Source of the DNA: Sphaerotilus natans
GTDB lineage: Bacteria > Pseudomonadota > Gammaproteobacteria > Burkholderiales > Burkholderiaceae_C
DNA: 64,000 bases
Direction of reading: 5' to 3'
Assembly (NCBI RefSeq): GCF_900156335.1
Contig: NZ_FTMZ01000021.1
Location: 1 to 64,000, forward strand
Below are positions 8,305 through 15,526 of this stretch, piece by piece. Made by a program: the position numbers and the translations under genes. The notes under the pieces were generated by a model, which ran no database searches, was not told where the DNA came from, and was given only the letters and a program-made list of their open reading frames with translations. Each line of letters opens with the position of its first letter. Positions within the stretch are counted from its first letter, which is position 1.

Positions 8305-10395
8305 TCACATCTTCAGGTTGAGGGCCAGCGTCACCGAGCGGGGCGCGCCCGGCGAGCTCATCGGCTGCGCGCTGCCCGAGGGCCAGAAGAAGTTGTCGTA
8401 CCAAGTGTAGGCGTGCTGGCGGTCGGCCAGGTTGCGCACCTGCAGGTCCAGGCTGGCGCGGCTTGACAGCGCACGGCGCACGCTCAGGTCGAACAGCACA
8501 TGGGCGCCATGCTTGCCTTGTGCGTTCAGGTCATCGATGTAGTGGCTGCCCTGGGCGCGGCCCTGCAGCGTCAGGCGCCACTGGGCGTCCGGGCTGTACT
8601 CGATGCCTAGATTGGAGATGTGGCGCGGCGTCGAGAACACCTCCTTGCCCGCCAGCGACACGCCGCTGGCGGTGTAGGCCTGCACCACCCGCGCCTCCTG
8701 CAGCGAGTGCGAGGCCCACAGGCGCAGCTGCTCGCTGGCGCGCAGCGTCGCCTGCAGGTCCAGGCCCTGGCGGCGGGTGCGGCCCAGGCCGACGGTGGTG
8801 CCGGTGCTGGGCATGTTGGCGACCTCGTCGGTGGCGTCCTGCCGCCACAGCGCCACCCGCGTCTCCAGCCCGTCCAGCGGCGCGAGCTTCACGCCCAGCT
8901 CCTTGCCGGTGTTGATCGAGGCCCCGAAGGGCGCCTGCGAGGCCGAGGTCAGATAGGCCGGCGCCCGCGAGCCGGTCAGGATCTGGAAGGTACGGCCCCA
9001 GTTGGCATAGACGCTGGTCGAGGCCGAGGGGCTCCAGATCATGCTGAGCTTGGGCTGGTGGATGGGGCCGTAGTCCTGCAGGCTGCCGCGCAGGCCGCTG
9101 GTGTTGATCAGGGTGTCGCCCTGGAAGCGGTCGATGCGCCAGCCCGGCACCAGCCGCAGCGTCGGCGTGGCCTGGACCAGCGCCTGCACGAAGACCGCGC
9201 TGTTGTCGAGCGAATGGCTGTCGTCGTTGGAGGTGGTGGTCGGCTGGCTGAAATCGGTCGGCAGCGCGTAGGCGTAGCGCCAGCGCTGGTAGTGGTTGCG
9301 CTGACGCTCGAGCTGCACGCCACCGTCGAGCGTCAGCTGTGCGCCGGCGCGCCAGGTCAGCCGGCCGGACAGACCGTTCTGCTCCTCGTCCCAGACCCGG
9401 CGCTGGCGCGGGCTGTTGCTCAGGCCGCTGTTGCCGGTGAAGGTGACGCGGCGGTCGTCCTGGTAGATGTTGTTGTAGAGCCGGCCCGACAGGTGCAGAT
9501 CGGGGCGGATCTTCCAGTCCAGATGCACGCTGGCCTGGCGCATGTCGCGGGTGTCGCCGTCGTTGGCGTTGTGCGCGAAGCTCTGCCAGCGGTCCTCGGC
9601 CATCTGCGCCGCGGTCATGAAGCCCGGCTCCTCGGCCCGCTGCGCCGACATCCGCGCGATCAGGCCCAGCCGCAGGTCGCCGTTCGGCGAGGACAGGAAC
9701 CACTTGCCGCCGACCGCCTGCCGCTCCGACGCCGAGTGCGCCCGGTAGCCGTCGGAATGCTGGTGCCCGACAAAGTAGTTCTGCGCGAAGCCGCCAGCTT
9801 CCCTGCCGAACGCGAGCTGGACCTCACGGGTCGAGAAGCTGCCCGCGCTCAGCCGCGCCTCGCCGTAGTTGCCGCCCTGGCGGGTCACCACATCGATGCT
9901 GCCGCCGATGGCATGCAGGCCGTGACGCGGATCATTGGTGCCGCGCACCACCTCGATGCTGTCGATGTCCAGCGGGAACACCATGTCGATGAAGCGCTGG
10001 TTGCCGCTGTTGACATTGCTCGGGATGCCATCGATCAGCACCTTGATGCCGTTGATGTAGCCCTCGCCGTTGAAGGCGCGGAAGGTCGGCTTGCCCGACT
10101 CGGCGCCCATGCGGGTCTCGGTGAGCTGGATGCCGGGCAGCAGGCCGAGCAGTTCCCAGCTCTGCGCGACGTTGCGGTCCTCGATGCGGTCGGCCCCGAG
10201 AATGTCGACCGAGGTCAGCACCTGGCGGGTCTTGAGCACGCCGCCGCTGCGGCCGCTCACGGTCACGCCACCCAGCACGATCGCGGGATCGCTGGCCTCG
10301 GACTCGGCGCGGGCGGGCAGCATCGGGCTGGCCAAGGCGGCGACCACTGCCAGCGGCAGGATCTTCGGGACAAACGTCGGGGCGTGAACAGTCAT
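8305..10395 (-). CDS. TonB-dependent outer-membrane receptor
   Basis: A 696-residue receptor. The start at 10395 (MTVHAPTF) is followed by a signal peptide ending near ARAES and preceded by a GAGAG purine run. The plug domain follows (LGADRIEDRN, LLPGIQL, GYINGIKVLIDGIP, IEVVRGTNDPRHGLHAIGGSIDVVTRQGG), then a 22-strand barrel ending in the outer-membrane signature LALNLKM. This family imports ferric siderophores, other metal chelates or cobalamin using TonB energy. The Fur-box-like palindrome just upstream argues for an iron chelate. It heads the leftward set that includes the TolC-like protein, EctB and the Pls-like synthetase, 87 bases from the TolC gene. A plain TonB box is not obvious. 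Confidence 0.92.
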   Translation of the reverse strand: MTVHAPTFVPKILPLAVVAALASPMLPARAESEASDPAIVLGGVTVSGRSGGVLKTRQVLTSVDILGADRIEDRNVAQSWELLGLLPGIQLTETRMGAESGKPTFRAFNGEGYINGIKVLIDGIPSNVNSGNQRFIDMVFPLDIDSIEVVRGTNDPRHGLHAIGGSIDVVTRQGGNYGEARLSAGSFSTREVQLAFGREAGGFAQNYFVGHQHSDGYRAHSASERQAVGGKWFLSSPNGDLRLGLIARMSAQRAEEPGFMTAAQMAEDRWQSFAHNANDGDTRDMRQASVHLDWKIRPDLHLSGRLYNNIYQDDRRVTFTGNSGLSNSPRQRRVWDEEQNGLSGRLTWRAGAQLTLDGGVQLERQRNHYQRWRYAYALPTDFSQPTTTSNDDSHSLDNSAVFVQALVQATPTLRLVPGWRIDRFQGDTLINTSGLRGSLQDYGPIHQPKLSMIWSPSASTSVYANWGRTFQILTGSRAPAYLTSASQAPFGASINTGKELGVKLAPLDGLETRVALWRQDATDEVANMPSTGTTVGLGRTRRQGLDLQATLRASEQLRLWASHSLQEARVVQAYTASGVSLAGKEVFSTPRHISNLGIEYSPDAQWRLTLQGRAQGSHYIDDLNAQGKHGAHVLFDLSVRRALSSRASLDLQVRNLADRQHAYTWYDNFFWPSGSAQPMSSPGAPRSVTLALNLKM

Positions 10396-10411
10396 GCACC
10401 ATCTCTCTTTT

Positions 10412-10431
10412 GATAATGGAGTATCATTATC
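10412..10431 (-). promoter_or_regulatory. Fur-box-like operator of the TonB receptor
   Basis: The 20-base sequence GATAATGGAGTATCATTATC is an inverted repeat of GATAAT and ATTATC. Its right nine bases equal the Escherichia coli Fur consensus half, and the left half differs at two positions with one extra central base. It lies 16 bases upstream of the receptor start, where Fe-Fur would repress. Binding is inferred from sequence only. Confidence 0.75.
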
Positions 10432-10543
10432 TTTTTTGGGCGAGAGAATGTGAACATCTGTTGTGCAAGCGCTGCACAACACGGGCGGCAGGAAGTTGGG
10501 AAGCGAAGAGGTGGGGGCGGGTTGTGGCGCGAGGCCGGGGACG

Positions 10544-10567
10544 CTGCCGGCCCCGTGGGGCCGGCAG
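10544..10567 (-). terminator. GC-rich hairpin after lapE
   Basis: CTGCCGGCCC-CGTG-GGGCCGGCAG forms a perfect 10-bp stem 12 bases beyond the stop of the leftward lapE-like gene. It has no T tract, so it may only stall polymerase or protect the mRNA end. The rest of the 184-base gap holds the receptor promoter and Fur-like site. Confidence 0.4.
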
Positions 10568-10579
10568 GGGAGAGGCGCG

Positions 10580-12442
10580 TCAGCGCTTGGTGCTTTCCTT
10601 GACGATGTACCACTCGGCGCCACGGCGCTTCCAGGTCAGCACCTTCTGGGCCTTGTCGTTCAGGTCCTTGGAGGTGTAGATCTGGTCGAAGCGGGTCTCG
10701 ACCACATTGGCCGAGACGGTGCGGCGCTGCACATTGGCGATCTTCATCTCGACCGCGCCGCTCTTCTGCAGCAGCTTGGTGCGATTGGCGAACCAGGCGC
10801 TGCGCGAGGTGTTGCCCTCGGGCTTGAAGCTCGGGTCGTAGAAGCTGAGGTAGCGGGTCGCGTCCTTGCTGGTCCAGGTGGCCGCCCAGTCGAGCAGGCG
10901 CTGCGACACCGGAGTGCTGGGCGCCGGATCCGGTGCGGAGATGTCGACCGGGGCGGCCGGCGTGGCCGCGGCCGGTGCGGCGCCGCGTGCGCCCGGCAGC
11001 GGTGCCAGCGAGGCGCCAAGCTGACGCGCCCGGGCGTCCAGATCGGCCTTCGGGGTGACGGTCAGATCGGTGGCGCTGATGGGGCAGCGGGTGGCGGCAT
11101 CGTCGCCGGCCTGCCAGTAGCGGCCTTCCGCGGGCTCGTCTTCCGCGCTGCCGGCGCGCGTCAGGCCGAGCGAGGCGACCAGGCTGCTGGTGGCTGCGTG
11201 GGTGCGGGCCCGCGCGACCTGCAGGTCATGCTCGGCGTTGATGTAGGCGCGGCGGGCGCCGTAGAGCTCGTTCTCGGAGTTCAGCAGGTCCAGCAGCGTG
11301 CGCTGGCCGATGTCGAACTGCTGGCGATAGGCATCGCGCACCTTCTCGCTCGACAGCACATGGCGGTCGAGGTAGGCGAGCTGCTCGGCAAGCTTCTGGG
11401 TGTCCTGGTAGGCGATCGCGGCGGTCTGGCGGGCGTCGCGGCAGGCCTTGTCGCGGGTGTCGGTGGCCTGGCCCAGCAGGTTGGCGGCCTGACGCACGCG
11501 CGCCTTGTCAGCGCCGCCGTTGAACAGGTTCCAGTTCAGCGCCACGCCGGCGGTGGTGTCTCGTTTCTGGTCGAGCGTGCCGTCGAGGTTGCGGCCGGCG
11601 GCGGCACGCACCCGGGCCTCGACCCGCGGCTGGTAGAGATTGCCTTCACGCTCGCGCGAGACCGACTGCGCGGCGCGCAGGTTCTCGACCGCCGCTGCGA
11701 TCGCGGCATTGCGCTTGACCGACTGCTCCAGCGCCGCGCCGCTGGTGGCGGGCAGGCCGCGCTCCAGGCCGGTCACCGACGGCATCTCGACCGGCGGCAG
11801 GCCGCTGGTGAGCCGGCGGAAGCGCTCGGTCACGTCATGCAGGTTGGAGGTCTCGGTGGTCAGGTTCGACTCCGCCAGCGCCAGACGGGCTGCGGCCTGC
11901 TCCTGGTCGACGCCCCGGCCGACGCCGGCGCGCACCCGCGACTGGATCTGGTCATGCACATGGCGGTGCTGGACATAGTTGTCCTCGGCCATGCGCACCA
12001 GCTTGCGCTGGCGCTGCACGTCGATGTAGGCGCGCACGCTCTCGAGCGCGACCTGCTCGCTGGTGTCGATGAACTCGAAATAGCGCACCAGGCGGGCATG
12101 GTTCAGCCGGTCGACCTGGTTCATGGTCTGGAAGCCGTCCCACAGCAGCTGGGTGGCCGACAGCGCGACACCGGCGCTGTTCATGTTCTGGCTGACCGAG
12201 CCGATGCGCTCGTTGATCCGGTTGGCCTCGGCCGAGAGGTCGACGCGCGGGTAGTAGGCGCCGCGGGCCACGTCGATCTCGTCGGTGGAGGCCCGGAAGG
12301 CGTTGAGTCGCGCCGTGACCTCGGGGTTGGTGGTGATCGCGCGCTGGACCGCATCCTTGAGCGGGTCGGTGCTCTGGGCAACGGCGACCTGGCAGGCGAA
12401 GGCGATCAGGCCGATGACGAGATGAGAGGCTGCCTTGTTCAT
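10580..12442 (-). CDS. lapE: LapE-like TolC-family secretion channel with C-terminal Cds6-like domain
   Basis: A 620-residue protein; the start at 12442 follows AGGAAACA and opens a signal peptide (MNKAASHLVIG to VAVAQS). Residues about 25-450 are a TolC/type-I secretion outer-membrane duct (DAVQRAITTNPEV; GAYYPRVDLSAEANR; DGFQTMNQVDRL; LNWNLFNGGADKARVRQA; FDIGQRTLLDLLNSENELY). A Pro/Ala linker leads to about 120 residues (LDWAATWTSKDATRYLSFYD to the end) resembling the Cds6/NTF2-like domain seen at the C-terminus of some L,D-transpeptidase-family proteins. It diverges from lapG-lapD and accompanies a LapA-like adhesin and LapBC, so it should be the outer-membrane pore of that secretion system. 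The added domain is unusual: ordinary members end near 450-480 residues. Confidence 0.87.
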   Translation of the reverse strand: MNKAASHLVIGLIAFACQVAVAQSTDPLKDAVQRAITTNPEVTARLNAFRASTDEIDVARGAYYPRVDLSAEANRINERIGSVSQNMNSAGVALSATQLLWDGFQTMNQVDRLNHARLVRYFEFIDTSEQVALESVRAYIDVQRQRKLVRMAEDNYVQHRHVHDQIQSRVRAGVGRGVDQEQAAARLALAESNLTTETSNLHDVTERFRRLTSGLPPVEMPSVTGLERGLPATSGAALEQSVKRNAAIAAAVENLRAAQSVSREREGNLYQPRVEARVRAAAGRNLDGTLDQKRDTTAGVALNWNLFNGGADKARVRQAANLLGQATDTRDKACRDARQTAAIAYQDTQKLAEQLAYLDRHVLSSEKVRDAYRQQFDIGQRTLLDLLNSENELYGARRAYINAEHDLQVARARTHAATSSLVASLGLTRAGSAEDEPAEGRYWQAGDDAATRCPISATDLTVTPKADLDARARQLGASLAPLPGARGAAPAAATPAAPVDISAPDPAPSTPVSQRLLDWAATWTSKDATRYLSFYDPSFKPEGNTSRSAWFANRTKLLQKSGAVEMKIANVQRRTVSANVVETRFDQIYTSKDLNDKAQKVLTWKRRGAEWYIVKESTKR

Positions 12443-12712
12443 TGTTTCCTGGATCCTTGTGCTGGCCTTCGGACGGGACATTTGATGGAGAAACACATTG
12501 CCGGCGTGTCTCTCCCTTCGTGACACGCGGATGGAGGTTGGATTCCCGAGCGGAAATGTGAGAGCAACTCGCGAACAACCTTCAACGAGTATTCCACAGC
12601 GTGTTGCCTGCCTCCAAGTGGCCTGAGTACAAAATCGCATTGTTCACTTCCGGGCGCACAGTTTCGTGACCGATGCCTACGGTTCTGACAACTCCTTGCC
12701 GACAAGGCGGGC
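12443..12712. promoter_or_regulatory. Divergent lapE / lapG intergenic region
   Basis: This 270-base stretch between the leftward lapE-like gene and the rightward lapG-lapD pair has no convincing open frame. It must hold both divergent promoters and is less GC-rich than the genes around it. I see no clear -35/-10 pair or operator. Confidence 0.5.
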
Positions 12713-13462
12713 ATGGATGTTGTCGTGTCCGGTTCACCTTTGCTTGGATTCAGCCGCTGGCGAGGCCGGTCCCTGCGGGGGCGATCCTCGCCGGTGCTGC
12801 TGGCGCTGCTGCCGGTGGTGGCGGCGCTGGTGCTGGCGCTGGGGGGCGGCTTGTGGTCGGCCGGCGCGCGGGCCTGGGACACCCAGCAGATGCTGCGCCA
12901 GGCGCAGCGCCACGGCGCACGCAGCGTCGATCTGGCACAGGCCCTGATCGAGACGGTGCAGATGGGCCAGCGCATGGACGACGAGCGACGTCTGGAGCTT
13001 GTCAACCAGTTCTTCAACCGGCGCATCTATTTTCGTGACGACATCGAGGTCTGGGGCCAGATCGACTACTGGGCCACGCCGCTGGAGATGTTCGCCCAGG
13101 GTCAGGGCGACTGCGAGGACTACGCGATCGGCAAGTATTTCGCGCTGATGGCCGCGGGCGTGCCGCAGGCGAAGCTGCGTCTGGTCTATGTGCGCGCGAC
13201 GCTGGGCGGCGTCGGCGGGGTGCAGCAGGCGCACATGGTGCTGGCCTACTATCCGTCACCGACGGCCGAGCCGCTGATCCTCGACAACCTGATCGGCGAC
13301 ATCCGCCCGGCCTCGCGCCGGCCCGATCTGCAGCCGGTGTTCAGCTTCAATGCCGACGGACTGTGGCAGGGCACGCAGGGCCCCGGTGCCGGGGATCCCA
13401 CGGCGCGGCTGTCCCGCTGGCGCGAGGTGCTGATCAAGGCCCGCGAGCAGGGTCTTTTCTGA
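12713..13462 (+). CDS. lapG: LapG-type periplasmic cysteine protease (BTLCP family)
   Basis: A 249-residue transglutaminase-like cysteine peptidase with an N-terminal membrane/signal segment (about residues 27-50). The catalytic triad matches LapG: Cys134 in GDCEDYA, His174 in QAHMVLAYY and Asp191 in LILDNLIGD. LapG clips the N-terminus of the LapA adhesin at an Ala-Ala bond and so releases the cell from a surface. When c-di-GMP is high, LapD holds LapG and blocks this. The gene sits 89 bases before lapD on the same strand, and the adhesin to its right carries a fitting cleavage site. Confidence 0.93.
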   Translation: MDVVVSGSPLLGFSRWRGRSLRGRSSPVLLALLPVVAALVLALGGGLWSAGARAWDTQQMLRQAQRHGARSVDLAQALIETVQMGQRMDDERRLELVNQFFNRRIYFRDDIEVWGQIDYWATPLEMFAQGQGDCEDYAIGKYFALMAAGVPQAKLRLVYVRATLGGVGGVQQAHMVLAYYPSPTAEPLILDNLIGDIRPASRRPDLQPVFSFNADGLWQGTQGPGAGDPTARLSRWREVLIKAREQGLF

Positions 13463-13551
13463 GGCTTTGCATTGGTACCAGTTGGTGAAAAAACAACGAT
13501 GATTTTCGCAATGACGACAACCATGACGACACGCACTTCGAAGGAGCCGCC

Positions 13552-15453
13552 ATGTCCCTGATCCGGCAGGTGTGGATCCTCATCATGGGCACGATCGTGC
13601 TGGCCAGTGCGGGCAGCGTGCTGATGTCGGTCTGGACGGCACGAGGCTCGCTCGAGACGCAGCTGTCGATGAAGAACAACGACAACGCGCAGACGCTGGC
13701 GCTGTCGCTGTCGCAGCAGCGTGGGGACGCGGCGCTGCTGGAGCTGGCGATCGCCTCGCAGTTCGATACCGGGCACTACCAGTCGATCCGGCTGGTCGGC
13801 GCCGATGGCCGGGTTCTGGTCGAGCGCACCGCGCAGGTGGCGGTGCGCGACGTGCCGGCCTGGTTCGTCGATCAGGTGCCGGTGCATCCGCGTGCCGGGG
13901 TGGCCCAGGTCTCGAACGGCTGGAACCAGATCGGCACGCTGGAGCTGCGCAGCCAGTCGGCCTTCGCGCATGCCGACCTGTGGTGGTCGAGCGTGCGCAT
14001 GACGCTGTGGGCGCTGGGCGTGGGCGTGCTGGCGGCGCTGATCGGCCATCTGGCGGTGCGGCGCCTGCGCGGCCAGCTCGATGCGGTGGTGGATCAGGCC
14101 GAGGCGCTGACGCAGCGCCGCTTCGTCAGCATGGCCGAGCCGGCCACGCCGGAGCTGCGCCGGGTGGCGCAGGCGATGAACATGATGGTCGGGCGGGTCA
14201 ACCAGTTCTTCCAGGAACAGTCGCGCCAGGTCGACCAGCTGCGCCGCCAGGCCAGCTGCGACGCGCTGACCGGGCTGGCGCACCGCGGCCATTTCATGGC
14301 GGTGCTGGAGTCGGAGCTGGGCCGCGAGGACGGTGCCGGCGAGACGCAGATCGTGCTGGTGCGGCTGCTGGCGCTGGCCGATGTCAACCGCCGGCTCGGC
14401 CATCTGCGCACCGACGAGCTGCTGCGCTCGATCGCGGCGGTCCTGGCCGAGGCGGTGCCCGGACAGCCGGCGCCGCTGGTGGCGGGCCGCCTCAACGGCA
14501 GCGACTTCGCGGTGCTGCATCCACGCGCGCTGCCGGCGCGCGAGCTGACCGAGGCGCTGATGCAGCGGCTGCGCACGGTGGTCGAGGGGCTGGACGATGT
14601 CGCGGTGGTGATGTCGGCCACCGGCTGCCACCGCGATCGCCCGGTGGCCGAGCTGCTGGCCACCGCCGACCGGGCGCTGGCGGTGGCCGAGGCCGCCGGG
14701 CCGTTCCGCTGCCACCTCGACGGCATCGACGAGGCGCCGGTGCAGGGCGGCGAGGATGCCTGGCGCCGGGCGCTGCTCGACACGCTGATGGCCGCGCGCA
14801 TCCAGGTGCAGCCCTATCCGGTGCGCGACGCACGCGGTGTGCTGCTGCACCAGGAATGTCCGCTGCGCCTGCAGCTGGTCGAGGGCGGGCCGCTGGAGCC
14901 GGCCAGCCGCTGGCTGCCGATGGCGCTGCGCACCGGGCTGGGCAGCGATGTCGACATGGCCGCGGTCGCGCTGGTGCTGACCGCGATCGGTGCGGATCAC
15001 CAGCCACGCGGCGTCAACCTGTCGCCCCAGTCGCTGGCCGATCCGCATTTCCTGCCACGGCTGCGTGCGCGGGTGGCTGCGGCCGGCGAGGCGGCCCGGC
15101 TGCTGTGGCTCGAGGTGGACGAGATGGCGCTGCAGCGCCACCCGGAGTCGCTCGACGAGCTGTGCCGGCTGCTGCGGCCGCTGGGCGTGCGGGTCGGCCT
15201 GGAGCATGCCGGCGACCGGCTGGCCGCGATCGGCCGGCTGCTCGAGGCGGGTCTGGACTATGTGAAGCTGGCCTCGACCTGGACCGCCGGCCTGGCGGGC
15301 GACGAGACGCGCCGGCTCTGGCTGCGCAGCTCGGTCGGCATGCTGCACGGAGTGGGGCTGCAGGTCTTCGTCGAGGGGGTGCGCGATCCGGCCGATCTGC
15401 CCGCGCTGTGGGCGGCCGGGGTCGATGGCGTGACCGGGCCGGCGATCCGCTGA
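13552..15453 (+). CDS. lapD: LapD-type c-di-GMP receptor with degenerate GGDEF and EAL domains
   Basis: A 633-residue inner-membrane signalling protein starting 7 bases after AAGGAG. Order: membrane segment (10-30), periplasmic LapD/MoxY-type output domain (about 30-150), second membrane segment (151-170), HAMP (about 172-225), GGDEF-like domain (about 235-390) and EAL-like domain (about 400-633). The GGDEF motif is replaced by NGSDF. The EAL signature is replaced by IQVQPYPV, so catalytic Glu is missing. Both domains should therefore be inactive as enzymes, as in LapD, which binds c-di-GMP through the EAL domain and captures LapG in the periplasm. It follows lapG in an apparent two-gene operon. 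Confidence 0.93.
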   Translation: MSLIRQVWILIMGTIVLASAGSVLMSVWTARGSLETQLSMKNNDNAQTLALSLSQQRGDAALLELAIASQFDTGHYQSIRLVGADGRVLVERTAQVAVRDVPAWFVDQVPVHPRAGVAQVSNGWNQIGTLELRSQSAFAHADLWWSSVRMTLWALGVGVLAALIGHLAVRRLRGQLDAVVDQAEALTQRRFVSMAEPATPELRRVAQAMNMMVGRVNQFFQEQSRQVDQLRRQASCDALTGLAHRGHFMAVLESELGREDGAGETQIVLVRLLALADVNRRLGHLRTDELLRSIAAVLAEAVPGQPAPLVAGRLNGSDFAVLHPRALPARELTEALMQRLRTVVEGLDDVAVVMSATGCHRDRPVAELLATADRALAVAEAAGPFRCHLDGIDEAPVQGGEDAWRRALLDTLMAARIQVQPYPVRDARGVLLHQECPLRLQLVEGGPLEPASRWLPMALRTGLGSDVDMAAVALVLTAIGADHQPRGVNLSPQSLADPHFLPRLRARVAAAGEAARLLWLEVDEMALQRHPESLDELCRLLRPLGVRVGLEHAGDRLAAIGRLLEAGLDYVKLASTWTAGLAGDETRRLWLRSSVGMLHGVGLQVFVEGVRDPADLPALWAAGVDGVTGPAIR

Positions 15454-15483
15454 GCCGACGCGCGATCCGGCGCGCGATGCCAT

Positions 15484-15513
15484 GAAAGAAGGGGCTGCCA
15501 TCGCAGCCCCTTC
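15484..15513 (-). terminator. Terminator of the adhesin gene
   Basis: GAAGGGGCTGC-CATC-GCAGCCCCTTC is an 11-bp perfect stem with a tetraloop just beyond the leftward adhesin stop. On the minus strand it runs into TTTC. It is also placed to stop lapD from the other side, so it may work in both directions. Confidence 0.8.
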
Positions 15514-15526
15514 GTTCTGGTGCCGA

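Noticed and set aside
13552-15453. Active diguanylate cyclase or phosphodiesterase
   Set aside because: GGDEF is replaced by NGSDF and the EAL Glu is missing; domain order and neighbours match LapD, a c-di-GMP receptor.
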